From the NCBI GenBank assembly GCA_019802505.1, contig JAFMOC010000006.1:4449501-4513500 (forward strand): a DNA stretch of 64,000 nucleotides, given 5' to 3'. Source of the stretch: Corydoras sp. C115 (taxonomy: Eukaryota > Chordata > Actinopteri > Siluriformes > Callichthyidae). How positions within the stretch are numbered: the first letter of the stretch is position 1; each line of letters opens with the position of its first letter. The position numbers and the translations under genes are program-made. Below are positions 11,147 to 23,750 of this stretch, piece by piece. The notes beneath the pieces are model-generated. The model had not been told where the DNA came from. It worked only from the letters and a program-made list of their open reading frames with translations, and searched no databases.

Positions 11147-13424
11147 CCTGTAAGAGTCCTTACTATTAGACAAAATTGTAACTGAAACTAACAAGTATGT
11201 AAAGAAAAAATTTTGAAGATTCAGAAAGTCTTAAGACTTCACCACCACAGATATGCTCTGATCTATGTCACTGAATATACACTTTTTAACTGAAGGACTA
11301 AGTTTATCTCATCAAATGTTAATTAAAAAGGTTGCAGCTGATCTGGTTAGGGTGTCACAGTAAATAATTTATAAACATTTTATATAAAAACGTTTATAAA
11401 CATTTTTTATTTATTTATATATGTATTTAGTTATCTATCTATATATCTATTTATTTAAGAAGACTTAAACAAACTTTTCCCCAGTCATTGTGGGTAATTG
11501 GGTATGAATAACTTGATAAATGTATGTTAACAGAGAATTATTTTAAAGCACAAAAAAGGCCCCAATTTTTCAGACAGTCAGACATTTTTTTTTCTCACAA
11601 AAATGCTATCTTTTTAATGCATGTTGCAGGTGTTAGTGAAAGCCTGATTGTGCTCAGCTTAGCTCATCATCCTTCAAGTCAGCAGCAAAAGCATGTTCGG
11701 AAGTGGTAGGACGATCTGTTATGCAACATGTGCGATCCTGCTAATCAGCTTTGGCAGCTTGCTCCTCCCGAACACCACGGTCAGTGAGGGACACACATTC
11801 AATCACAATCATGAGTGTCACAAATGGGTAACTAATGTCACTAATATTATAAAGAACTTTATAGCTTCACCATCGTATAGAACCATGTAATCATAAATAG
11901 AAATAATGATGGGCTGGAAGAAATTATGCTGATCGATACAAGAATTATACAAATTTTAATATAATATCACTGTCATTAATATGTTTTGATCACCGTTTCC
12001 ATTTGCGTACCACGTGTAATTATTCACCTTATATGTATTAACCTCATTTATGTCTTTGTCAGTATGCTTTAGCTGAGAATGATTGCTAAGCTCATTTATA
12101 GTCACATTACTCAGTGGACTAGCATATGCTAGTAATTCGCTTATTTACCAGGTCAGAAACAGACTGCTCACTTCTTTAAAGCTCTCGGTCACATGGCTGG
12201 ATTGACTGTGTTGTTGACCTGAGAAAACAGAAGGCGTGTTGATAAAAACACACAGACACATTTGTTTTAACTCTTAGGACTTTACATAAACATTCATACA
12301 TTTCATTACCAAATCTTAAACCATAACCAGCCTAACCAGCCTTTGTTTACAGAAGGTCCCCACAGTATAAATGTGTAAACAGGTTTTGGTTCACATATTG
12401 GATTAAATACCTGGTACAACCTCAAACACACACACACATCCTGAAGCAGATTGGCCCAAAGTAAGCTAAATTAGCACTACTGTATCTTAGCAAGACAGCA
12501 TTTCAAAGTCATAAGCATTTAAGCTGTGGCCATTGTATTACCAATGAAATGTAATGTATCTGTGAATAAATTATGACATTAAAATAAGGACTTACATTAT
12601 TACATAAATAATTAGTTGTATTTTCTATCCCTCTGTATATTTCACAACAGTTACGATCTAAGCCCAGTACTTTTACTCAAGGAAAAAACAATTATCAATA
12701 AACAAAAATACTGTATATCATGAGCACAACCTACTATGTGGTGCACATCAAATACTATGTAATTTGTTTCTTTTCACTAAAACTATTACAGTGTAGGTGT
12801 TTAAACCAATACAGTGTGAAGTTTCACCGTTTCATCTGTTAGAATTTACAAGATAAATTATGTTCACTAGTATAAATAAAGTTTATCTATTTTGGCACGA
12901 TGTTAGTGTGCACTGCTGAGTCACTTAAATTTTGTTATAAAAGTGGTTGCAACCTGTTTGAGATTTGCATCTTCTCCCTGTGCTTGTGGGAGTATGCTTT
13001 ATCTCCCAAAATACACTCCATAAGATTGTAGTCTTGGATTGGATAGGATGGTAGCACTGAAAACAGTGCCATAGTCATAGCTATAATGAAGAATAAACCA
13101 TTTGGGAATGTGGATCATGGAATAACTGAGGAATCAATTTACCAAGGAATGTTTTCCACAGATGAGCTTAAGAAGTGTAAAGCTACGTAATACAACAATA
13201 ATTTATCCTTCTTAGGTTTTGACACATTTACCTCATGAGAAGAAGCATGTTTTTCATGACTTGCATTTTTTATCTTTAACATAACTGTACACCACATAGT
13301 GGCAATGTACTATGTAGCATGCAGCACATAGAATTTCATTTCCACAACATACATAATTAAAGATACACACAACATGCATGTCTCTTTAAAGGCGTTTGAG
13401 ACATGAAGTAATATACATATAACT
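11147..13424. other. non-coding stretch, no gene seen
   Basis: AT-rich intergenic DNA with short T/A and (TCTA)n-like simple repeats near 11400-11460 and a short (CA)n at 12426-12438. No gene, RNA or complete transposon was recognised. Confidence 0.45.
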
Positions 13425-13790
13425 AAATCCAGGCCTGGGCAGTACGGAGGCTTAGTGGTTAGCATGTTTGCCTTCCGATTCCCAGTTTGAATCCCAATCT
13501 AGGTGGAGTTTCTATGTTCTCCCCGTGTCCTTGTGGGTTTCCTCTGGGTTCTCTGGTTTCCTCCCACAGTCCAAAAACATAGATTCAAGGTAAAGTGAAT
13601 GCTATAAATTGCCCCATACAGTGTGTGTTTGTGTGTGTGAGTGTGTGCCCTGTGATAGTTTGGTGCCCTGGGTGTTTCTGTCCAAGACCCGAAACGTTCT
13701 CCCCTGGATGGACAAGGAGAACCCCCTGACGACACTTGTGTAGGATTACGCGGAAGATAATGAATGAATGAATGAATAAAATCCAGACCT
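13425..13790 (+). repeat. SINE, near-full copy with target duplication
   Basis: The tRNA-like head, body and GAATGAATGAATGAAT tail are present at 13437-13778. The flanking direct repeats AAATCCAGGCCT (13425-13436) and AAATCCAGACCT (13779-13790) differ by one base, so this insertion is older than those with perfect duplications. Confidence 0.85.
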
Positions 13791-14812
13791 AAAGTCAGTA
13801 AAAAAACATTATATTACAAACACAATCAAGAACAGTTAGGGAATATAATAATTAATTATTTTTTGAAAAATGTTTGTTTAGAGCAGTCAGAAATGACTAA
13901 AAGAGTGTAAGGTGTTACAGTTGTAAATCCTCTGGGAGATATAGCTGAATTTGCCACATAAGCTTTCAGAAGTATCTGATACACATAGCAGCAGAATATT
14001 TAAAAAATAACTTTGGTATGATTTTTGTGAAATTGCCTCCACTCCTGTTGCCTACTAATCTGTGATAAGTTTGTACTGGCTACCCTTTCATTTCTATTTT
14101 TTGGAGCACAAAAACAGATGTTCCCAAAAAGTTGTCATGTATCATTTTTCATGAATCATTCAAATATTATAGTGTTATTCCTGTTTATTTTTTATATGTA
14201 TTATGCCTACAGAAAGAAACAGTGCATTTGTTCCACCTTTAAACCAGCAACAGAGGGTCACATGAAACCGCATTTTCGTAAATAGAAGGGACACTACCCC
14301 TGTATGTCGAATTAAAGGCCAGCAACATTTCATTGCACATTATGCATGACGTTTCTGGAATGCTGCCACATATGTGAACGCACACACAGGCATGGCTTTA
14401 TACCACCTTTGGCTGGTGGTGGAGGATTATCTACGAGGGATTATTTCATGAAGAAATCATTTTAAACAATTTTTTTTAAAACAAATTTTTAAACAATAAC
14501 TTTATAATACCACCAAGCGATAATATAAATAGTGTAATGGGGTTTTGTTATCATTGTCTTTGTCATTGTTTTTGTGTGTGTGTGTGTTTAATGATGCAGA
14601 GAATGAGAGGTGGCATCAGGGAATCAGGTGAGGTGATGCCTTCCACCTGGGATGTGTTTGGGTTAATTGTCTGTGTGTCTTATATTCAAAGACAGTTGCT
14701 ATTAAGAGAAAGTGGAGTCTTGGCTACAAAGCATGAAAGTCGGTGGCATAATATAAAAATTAAGTCTGTTGTGATCCCTATCCCCATCATCTGCTGACCC
14801 ACTAGTTAGCCA

Positions 14813-14875
14813 AATGCAGACCAGACCCCACCGCGACCATAGTAGAGGATAAAGCGGAAGATAATGGATGAATAG
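14813..14875 (+). repeat. SINE 3' tail fragment
   Basis: Only the last part of the element is present (GCAGACCAGACCCCACCGCG, then AGAGGATAAAGCGGAAGATA and GGATGAAT). Confidence 0.6.
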
Positions 14876-15397
14876 AAAATATATTGCACTGTGGGTCAGG
14901 TGAAGTATAATATAATATTGCACATTAGAATCATACTCATCATCATTACGATTTTGCAAGGTGCCATAGTGCATGTATTAAATTATACTTGATACCATGT
15001 CTTGAAGGTTTACTGCGCAGGAAAGGTATTATCCCTATGGTGTAGAAGAGCAATAATTAATATTATAGCTAAGGAAAAGTACTTAACATTGAGCAGTTTC
15101 AACCTGCATTATGTAAATAGGAGGATTTTAAATAGTGATTTTATTTTATTTTTATATGTATTACCAAGGGGCTTAGAGGAAGCAAAAATCCTATTGACAC
15201 TTCAGTACAAAAGGCAGCAAAATCAGGGTTTGTTGGTTTAAAGCATAGTAGCATGATTTGGCATCAAATTCAGACAGCAAAAACATGGTAAACATCTCTG
15301 TGTGGTATTTCTACACTTGGCCAATGCATTTGGCTCTGTGATGCATGTTTTGTTGTGGAAGGTACCAGGTAGGAGTACAAGGCTATAACTTGTTTTT

Positions 15398-15743
15398 GAT
15401 TTAATACTGGCGGCACGGTGGCTTAGTGGTTAGCACGTTCGCCTCTCAGTGTTAAGTATTCCCGGTTCGAATCCCCATCTGGGTGGAGTTTCCATGTTCT
15501 CCCCGTGTCTGCGTGGGTTTCCTCCCACAGTCCAAAAACATGGATCAAGTCAATTGAATTCTCAAAAATTGCCCTATATAGTGTGTCTGTGTGAGTGAGT
15601 GTGTGCCCAGCGATGGATTGGCGCCCTGTCCTGGGTCTGTCTGCCCGGCGCCCGAGATGTTCTCCCTTGGATGGGCATGGGGAGCCCCGCCGCAACCCTG
15701 GTGGAGGATAGAGCGGGAGATAATGAATGAATGATTTAATACT
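15398..15743 (+). repeat. SINE, full copy with perfect 11-bp target duplication
   Basis: The element at 15409-15732 starts GGCGGCACGGTGGCTTAGTGG and ends GATAATGAATGAAT. GATTTAATACT occurs at 15398-15408 and 15733-15743. The perfect flanks suggest a comparatively young insertion. Confidence 0.9.
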
Positions 15744-17030
15744 AAGAAATACCCTACATTCTGGTAAGAGTAGGTATTACAGCAATGTATACAATCTCAT
15801 TACTAGCACCACTGACAATGGAGTAAATAAGGCCTCTAAATAATTTATAAGCAGGCTGTGGGATGGTACTTGGCTTCCCTTAATTAGGACATACATGAGT
15901 AATATGAGGATGGTGAACTACCCATTCATTTACAATGAATGAATGGACACTATATAAATTAAATTCTTATTTTAGGAATGAATCTGCTAGATTCAATTTA
16001 TGTTTTATAAATAAAAGCAGACATTATTGTAATTTAATTAATTTAAAAAAACATACCTTCATTTCCCCTTGAAATTATCAACCTAAACAGGTTTACATAC
16101 TCTTGTATTGCACACATAATTAATATTACATCATTTTCATCTATAAATAAATGAAGTCATACATTTTGAATTTTATTTAATCTGGTATTCTTTATTTGAT
16201 TTTAGGACTTTTTTGAAAGGTGGATTAAGTTTTTGTTTAAGATATATGCCGAAATATGAAGATTTTACACAAACACCATTGTTCACAAACACCATTGTAA
16301 TATGTCTAAAGGTTTGTCAATTATGAAAGAGAAACTTTCCCAATTATCTTCTATTTCAACACTTTTCTTTTTTTCTATAGTTTATATAGGTGGTACAAAA
16401 CAAGAATGAATGATTTAAAATGAAGTTAAGGAGTTAAAGTAAAGTTTTTCGTTAACTCCAATATCTGTGGAGTTGGGATTGCACTTATATATGGTGCCAC
16501 TGACAGTTTATAAGGTTCAAATTGTGGAGTTGTAGAAATTGAATAAATCAAATACAAGGAAAACCAACTGTATCTTATGAGGAGTGCATTGGGGCACAGG
16601 AATGTGGTTGAGCAGGTGCAGTAAAAGAGGGCAGGATTAGGGTCAGGTGACTTGGTGAAATGCATTTACCAAGGTCACATCACCAGAGAAAAGAAGGATG
16701 GTTATTTTCATTTGAAAGCAGAAAGTGGAAGTATAATGTGCAACTGCAGCATCAAAGAGGAACTGGGCAGAGGTTCAAGGTAGAGAGTGTAGTTGAAGTA
16801 AAGAGTCACCTGGAATGATTTGTGGGCAATAAATGTGGGTCACAGTAAATTTATGCTTGGAGCTACTTCATATGTACTTTGAATTTTACACAACCTTTGA
16901 CTTTGGATAGGTGAAAATTTCAAGTGTAAAAAACATTTAAATTGTGTGCAGAGAGTAGAACATGAAAGCACATTTCATCAGCATGTAAGGTTAGTCAGTC
17001 TAAAATTGATGCTATATATGAAGACATAAT
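15744..17030. other. non-coding stretch, no gene seen
   Basis: AT-rich intergenic DNA. No gene or complete mobile element was recognised. Confidence 0.4.
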
Positions 17031-18045
17031 TATGTACTGCTTGAGTTGATAGAAGCAGCTGAAATGGCTAGTCAATGAATTTAGATGAAGAAAGTACAGG
17101 TTGGTTGCAGCTGTCCCAACCTGCATGAAGACTGCGACCATCAACCCAGGACCAAAAAGCTCCATAGTGACAGGTCTAAAAGACACTTGGCCTTCACACT
17201 GATAGTCACAAAATGCTCTAAAAGACCTTGAGTGGTCTCCAGCTAAAGGTACTTGGGTGTGCACCTAGGTAACCATCTTACCAGGAGCAACAAAACTTCC
17301 ACTTTAGTCAGGAAGGCACATCAGTAGCTCTTTTTACCTAAGGCAAACTGGACGCCGAAGCTCAGTCCACATATGTGTGATGGAGAGCGTCCTGTGCCCC
17401 AGCATTAATGCATTGCATAGAAGCGGCTCTGCAGCAGACAGAAAAGCTTTGCAGAGGGTGGTAAAGGCTGCACAGAGGACTGTCAGGTTCAGCATCCCCA
17501 CCACCATGGACATCTACGTCTCAGATTCAGAAAAAGGGCCTAGTGCCTCATGAACGACCCCACTCACCCAGCACACTCACTGTTTGTCCTGCTCCCCTCA
17601 GACAGGAGGCTGCGGAGCGTTAAGCGCAAAACCAGTAGACTAAAGAACAGCTTTATTCCAGAAGCAGTAAAACTTGTAAACTCCAATTAACCAAACCAAA
17701 AGACATTCCTCAAGGACATTCACAAATCGCACCATGACAATTTCTTCTCACTTTGGACACATTTTACCTGAACACCTCATCTTTTAACATTTTCCAGTTA
17801 TTGGCTGCTAATTTTATGTCACGTCCATTTTAACACCAGAAATACAAGTTGCTGCTATATTCTTTATTTTATATTTAAAATTGTTATTTAAAACTTGATA
17901 TTTATTTATTTATTTTACATACTGTCTTTCTGTTTTCTTCTTGTGTAAAAATAGCTTGTTAGGTTGAACTGGGATCGTGAGACTGCAATTTCGTTCCACC
18001 TCATGTATCCCATGTAATGTGAAATACAAAGTCTCCTTGAATTAT
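17030..18045 (+). pseudogene. 5'-truncated LINE (CR1/L2-like) 3' end
   Basis: About 17085-17690 encodes, with frame breaks, the C-terminal end of a non-LTR retrotransposon reverse-transcriptase protein. Visible pieces are the segment after the catalytic core, a stretch around 17390-17500 with repeated Ala/Arg/Lys, and the final part near 17590-17690. Non-coding 3' sequence follows, with the typical TGCAATTTCGTTCCACC motif at 17985-18001 and an end near 18045. The catalytic core is absent, so the copy was truncated on insertion or has decayed. The clade is assigned by general resemblance only. Confidence 0.6.
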
Positions 18046-18294
18046 TAATTTATGTCTAATGCAAGCAATTATTGTAGTATGTTAACTTCACATGGAACTA
18101 GTGACACTGTGTATCCTTGTTCTGTGGGTTTCACTATTGATTGATTAGATGCAGTATTTTCTTTCAGAATCATTTCATCTACACTGTTCTACGACATTCT
18201 GAACTTTTTAATTATATACAAATACACATCTCCGTCAACAACTATATAACTTGGGCTTCACAATTGACATTCAGCTCAAACAGGTCACAAATTA

Positions 18295-18503
18295 GGGCAA
18301 GGTAGCTCAGTGGTTAGGGAGTTGGGCTATCAATCTGAAGGTTGGGGGTTCAAATCCCGGGACCACTGAAGTTACCAGTGTGGGTCCTTGAGCAAGGCCC
18401 TTAACCCTCATTGCTCCAGGGATGTTGCATTTAACCCTGTGCTCAGCTTGTAAGTCGCTTTGGATAAAAGCGTCTGATAAATGACCAAATGTAAATGTAA
18501 ATT
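18295..18503 (+). repeat. second SINE family (tRNA head, GTCGCTTTGGATAAAAGCGT tail)
   Basis: It starts with a tRNA-like head (AGGTAGCTCAGTGGTTAGGG, B-box-like GGTTCAAATCC) and continues through TGGGTCCTTGAGCAAGGCCC. It ends with the tail AAGTCGCTTTGGATAAAAGC and TGACCAAATGTAAATGTAA. Related copies lie at 46799-47007 and 61040-61212, and a tail fragment at 30340-30390. This is a widespread fish SINE type, possibly V-SINE-like; the family name is uncertain. Confidence 0.85.
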
Positions 18504-21500
18504 ACAGACCCATTCTCGTATATTTATTTTCTACAACAAGTAAATCATACCTTTTTTGACTGAGCAGGTTACTCAAATATTAGTCCAAGCCCTTGCCCAA
18601 GCTCCAAGTCCACTGTTATTTGGTCTGTCCTATTGCTCAATCAAGACTATTTAGCTAATCAAGACCTCGTCAGCTCATCTTGTGTTCAACCAACTCAAGC
18701 AAATTCACCACTCATCACTCTCTTTTGGCATTATTCGTCTCTCTCCAGTGGCTTTTAATACAAGTCAAATATGAAAAATATGTAATTATCAAACAACATG
18801 TAGAAGTCATTGTAGCCTGTAGCTTCATCCAAGATGTTAAGCCTGTATTTTGTCTGTTAAAGTTGACTTGGTGGTGGTGTTTGGGCATTACTGGTAGTGT
18901 TAGAGGTATTGCTGTACCAATCCCACCCCAATCATACCCCATGGCCCTAGATGGTCCTAAAACATGTTTGTCTTAAATGCATTGTATATTTTGTATGTAA
19001 AATCAAGTAATGATATTTTAAATGGGTACTGATTACATTTTGCCAGAAGGGGAAAATGCAATTAGAAAAATAGCAAGATGACATGCTATAGGTACTACAG
19101 TGATCCCCATAAAATTTCTTCAATACAGTGACGTGGTGTACAGTAGATATGTTGGCTGTTGACCTTACAATAAAACCCTAATAAAATCAAGCTTTAGCAG
19201 TGTAATTCCTACTGAAGAGAGATAATTAGTCGTTATTAGAGCATGGCTGTCTGATATAGCTACACACACACACACACATTCTGCTGTCTACATTGCAGCA
19301 CAGAAATGTGGACAAATGGAGCATGCTACACATAGAGGAGGGAGAATAAGGGATGGGGTAAGTGACTGAGTGAATATGTGCACCAATGTGTGAAGTTACA
19401 ATTCATAATGACATAAGCACACACCGAGACACAAAAACAATGTCTCTGGTGACACACTAAAACATGTTTCACAGGACTGATACTGCAACCCCCTGCTTTG
19501 TTGAGAACTTGAAACAAAGCAAAGAATGGAAAACAAAGAATTTTTTTTTGTCAGTTTTGACTATATGAGAGCAGATCAGTGATGAGCTGTAAGCATCAGC
19601 ACCTTCTCTGATTCTTTTCCAGCGTGGACCAGCATACAGCCTAAAAATTCTTAGATATGGCCCAGTTAGGAGCAGTAAAGCCCTCCTTCTACTGCCATGC
19701 ATGTGGATGCTGAAGTCTGCACCCATCTGCTCAGCTCCTGCTCGGTAATCTGCTAACACCACACACACACTGCCAGACTGCATGCGTTTAACTTGCAGAT
19801 AAGGACTAGTAGTGAGCACCACAGTAGTCATTATGTGAACATAAAACTCCTACCCTGACATACGTATGTGGCTTAGAAGTCTCTGCTGCACAACAGAACA
19901 TTAAGCTGCTTGCTCTGCATATGCTATTAAAAGTTACTAATATTCAAGGGAGAAAATACAGCCTCGAACTGGACATATGGATGATTTGAGAAATCTTTTA
20001 TTGTGGAGACAGTCATGGTTTATATAGGGATCGCAGGATGGCAAACATGATGCAAGGTTTGGCTGTCAACATTTGCCAGATTATTTCTAAAATGAACTAA
20101 AATTTCTAAAATGAACAAAAAAAGTTGTATAGCACTTTAAAAGTATTTTTTTATCATTGCTAAATACTATTTATGCAACTATGTAAATCTGTTAATACAG
20201 ATCCTGTAATAATTGTCTCATCTTGTCACATTTCATACAGATGAATGTTTTGTTATGCATATATATGGAACTTATTTTAATAGCTTTGTTTATACTTGAA
20301 ATATGTAAATATGATAAAAAAAAAAAGCAAGATAAGTGGCTATGCGATGCCAAGAGGAAAATGACATTAGCCTTAACATTAGAGATGCAGTCATTGTTTC
20401 TGGAAACAATGTGAAACTTTTCATTCTGTAGTGTAATGGAATATTTACAAAGCTTTAACTCGCCCATTTCCCAAAAACACTGGGTGTGCTGAGCATCAAT
20501 AAGCCATGCATAGTAACATGGTTTCAGAAGGAACGCAGAATAGACACCAAACTGAAGCAGCCCATGGTGTTGTAATGTCCCAGCATCGAACAGAAGCTCT
20601 GCAAGCTTATTCAAACATAATTGGCTTTAGATGCACCTAGATGGAATCACAGGAGCTTTTGAGCCATATTGCGTCAGCGCCGTGCACTCCACTGATCATG
20701 GAGTGTGGCTAGATGTAAAAAAGCTTCTGAAAATGTTACAACACTCAAATCAGATTTTTTCATCTGAGGGGTTTAGTTAGTATGTGAAAAAATAATGAGG
20801 GCCACATATATTATTAAGGCATGGAACATAAGGAGGGTAAAATTTACTTTTAAGTTGAAATGCAATATGCTTTTGTACAAATCTCACAGTGCTGACAACG
20901 TGCAACATCTGACTTTCAAACGTATCTGCCAAAAACTGCACCTACAATCTGATCTCATAATTAAGCAGATGGTCATTATTATCATTTATACACTATTAGC
21001 ACTAATAAACGTACCTGTATCAGACTAATCCAATTGTATCTATTTTTATCTGTCCTACACTTAACAAGTACATATCTAATATATTGCCCCCAGTTTTAAT
21101 TACCCTTAATTATGCCAGATTGCAACTACTTTCAAATTTAATGTGTCATTCCCATTAAAAGAAAAGGAAGGTTGCAAATTTCTTCATGGTTTGGAAATAC
21201 TGTTTTAGTCTTAAGATGATAAATGCAACAATTTTCGGCTTAGTCATTTTTAGTTTGCAGAAACAAAGTAGCATTAAAATGTCTGTAACTATAAAGTGGT
21301 TAAATTTGTAATTATCTGCTTATACTAATCAAAATATTTCTCTTTTTGGTTTATTATGACTCCACTCTAAAGGACAGTTACTGAAAAGATTAAATATTCC
21401 TACTGTAAGCTATACAAATAATGCCTAAAATGCCCAACCAGCCTACATTCCAACCTATAATGGCAGCCCATATGTCCACTGAGCAGATGGCAAGGAAGTA

Positions 21501-23498
21501 TAGATAAACCTATCTCTGCTCCTTTTGCACAAATAACAGAGGGAAGAACATCTTGAAACACATGGACACTGATGCTGCATGACCAACATGCTGTCTCAGT
21601 CATGAGGAAAAGTGGAAAAATAGCAGCTAACAATGTGTCCCAAGATGTAACAATGTGTCCCTTCACTTTTGCCTACCCACATAAAGAATTTATCTGAATT
21701 TGACAAAATTTGTTTATTGTATTTTTTTTTATTGCTTATCTGAATGAATGAGAAAATATCTCTAATTTATGCTGCTATGTGTGGCTATAATTAATTAACA
21801 GATTTTTGTTTGCCATAAAATTGCCATAGGATATAAAATGTCATACATACTGTAAAAGTACTGAGTTTGGCAATCTTTATAAAGCAACCCACTCATAATT
21901 GATACTGCATATATGCAAGATATTTGTTGCTGTGCATCATATCACACACATTGATTATTATTATTATACTCTATCAGAAGACATATCCATTTCCCTTTAC
22001 ACCCTGAAACAAGCTAAATATTTTTACTATATGTACATCATAACTTTTAATAACAAATCAATTTGTAAAATGACTCAAAATATATTTAGATTGTGAATAT
22101 AATCAGCTTATCCGAATGCAATTAGATCAAACATGATGTTGTTTGGCTTTTACTTTACATCGATTTAGTCATTCATCACTCCCAAATCCATAAATAGTTT
22201 AGCATACAGTTGGGTATGGATAAATAGCATATTGTATATTGTAAGAGCAAAATTGCATCGGGGTGGGTTTGGGGTCATTTAGTTAAAAAACAGAAAGTGG
22301 ATGTTAGAAAAGAAAGGACAATGAATGAGCATGTCCATTAAATCCTACTATGACAATCAAAAATGGGATCAGACTGAACATTATTTTTTACATTAATTCA
22401 TTTTCGAAACAATATATTGTCAACAGGGTGAAAAGGTGAATAAACAATGAATAGTTCATCAGTCCAGCTAATAAAGGGATCTTGTCTGTGTGCCCATGTA
22501 TCAAACCCTGGATCTTCTTGCTGGAAAGCGAAAGAAATAACTACTGTGCCACTGTGCCACCTCCAGGCTGAATACTGCTCAGAAATCACCATTAGCAAAG
22601 TAGCTGTAGAGAAATATACAATTTGCACAGAAATTTAAACTAACTGGCTCACAAAAGCCAAGCAATTACAACCTCCTTTTAAACATTACATGACTGTGTC
22701 AAATAGATACATTTTGGAACATTCAGTTCTTAGAATTATCCTTAAGTTGTTCCCATTGAATAGGCTAGTGGTCTTTAGGCAGTTTGTGCTGCAGGACAAA
22801 AAAAAAACAGACACTCGTCCTATGGAGGTGCACATTTCTTTACATATCTGTGATTTATCCTCATATAAAAAAGAGAGCAAGCATTTTCCACTATGAAAGA
22901 GGTGATCCACACATGAATTGTAGGGTGGAAAAAGAATGCTTGTAGTGCTTTATTTTTTGAGAAACTTGCCGGGTCCCTCTTAGAGCTAACAAGCCAGGTA
23001 GGGATAGTGGCTTGTGCCCAGATTCCTTGAAAAAAAGAAAGAGTTGAGATGTAACTTAAGGGGCACGTTTGCGATGACAACACCCTCTCACACTTCTTCA
23101 GGTGAGGATAACAGCACAGCTGGAGCTGCTCATCCACAGGGGTTGTACTAGAGGCAGTGTGAACAGCTGCACAGTGAGATGATGTGAATGAGACCCACTG
23201 GTATACTCTTTGAAAATGTGAATAAAAGCGTAAATGCCAAATCAATGCTGACCTTACTTTTAAAAGAAAACAACAAAGAAAAGATCGACAACTTGGTATC
23301 CACAATTGCAAAAGCCTTACAATGATGCATACTGCGCCTTTGCTGATGTTTTGACTGTGTTCTCTCATCTTTCTGTTAACCTATACAATATATGCAAATA
23401 TCCCAGCTGCTTATGCTCTCAGGTACTCAGATGGATTGACATTCAACTAAAGGACTAAGACCAGAAGATTGTTGTCTATTATGCATTTCTATGGTCCC
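18504..23498. other. non-coding stretch, no gene supported
   Basis: Five kilobases of mostly AT-rich intergenic DNA. There is a small (CA)n at 19264-19278 and a 15-bp duplicated stretch (AACAATGTGTCCC) near 21629-21661. An ATG-initiated 182-codon open frame (complement of 22820-23368) is the longest unexplained frame. It shows no domain, no splice sites and no recognisable family. Confidence 0.4.
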
Positions 23499-23728
23499 TG
23501 TACAATATTGTGGCATGGTAAAAGAGCCCAGACGAAGGCAGGAATCCATTTTCACAATCCAATGGTTTTATTCAGAAAACATTTTGAAGAAAACCGCGTC
23601 CCCACTATATCCCCTCCCCGAACTGCATGCCGGGAAACTACTAGCTCACGCCTCTATTGGCGGGCATCATGCCAACCTGTACTTTGGATCCCAAACATGG
23701 CGCCCCCCAGAAGCCCTGTGTAGTGCCA
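23499..23728 (-). repeat. LTR-like GC-rich block, possible solo LTR
   Basis: This GC-rich island stands out from its surroundings. On the - strand a GGGATATAGTGG promoter-like stretch (near 23603-23613) is followed by AATAAA (complement of 23567-23572). The block then ends in CCACAATATTGTACA, an order that fits an LTR with promoter, poly(A) signal and U5. No partner copy or target duplication was found, and the right edge runs into a Tc1-type inverted-repeat motif. It could instead be part of another transposon. Confidence 0.35.
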
Positions 23729-23750
23729 AAAAGTATGTGGACACCACTTA
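23721..23750. repeat. Tc1-type terminal-repeat fragment
   Basis: AAAAAGTATGTGGACACC resembles the end motif of common fish Tc1 elements. No matching inverted copy was found nearby. Confidence 0.3.

Noticed and set aside
15420..15480. Possible tRNA genes from A-box/B-box matches
   Set aside because: The tRNA-like segments are SINE heads. They do not fold to a complete tRNA with a plausible anticodon arm, and they continue into the SINE body.
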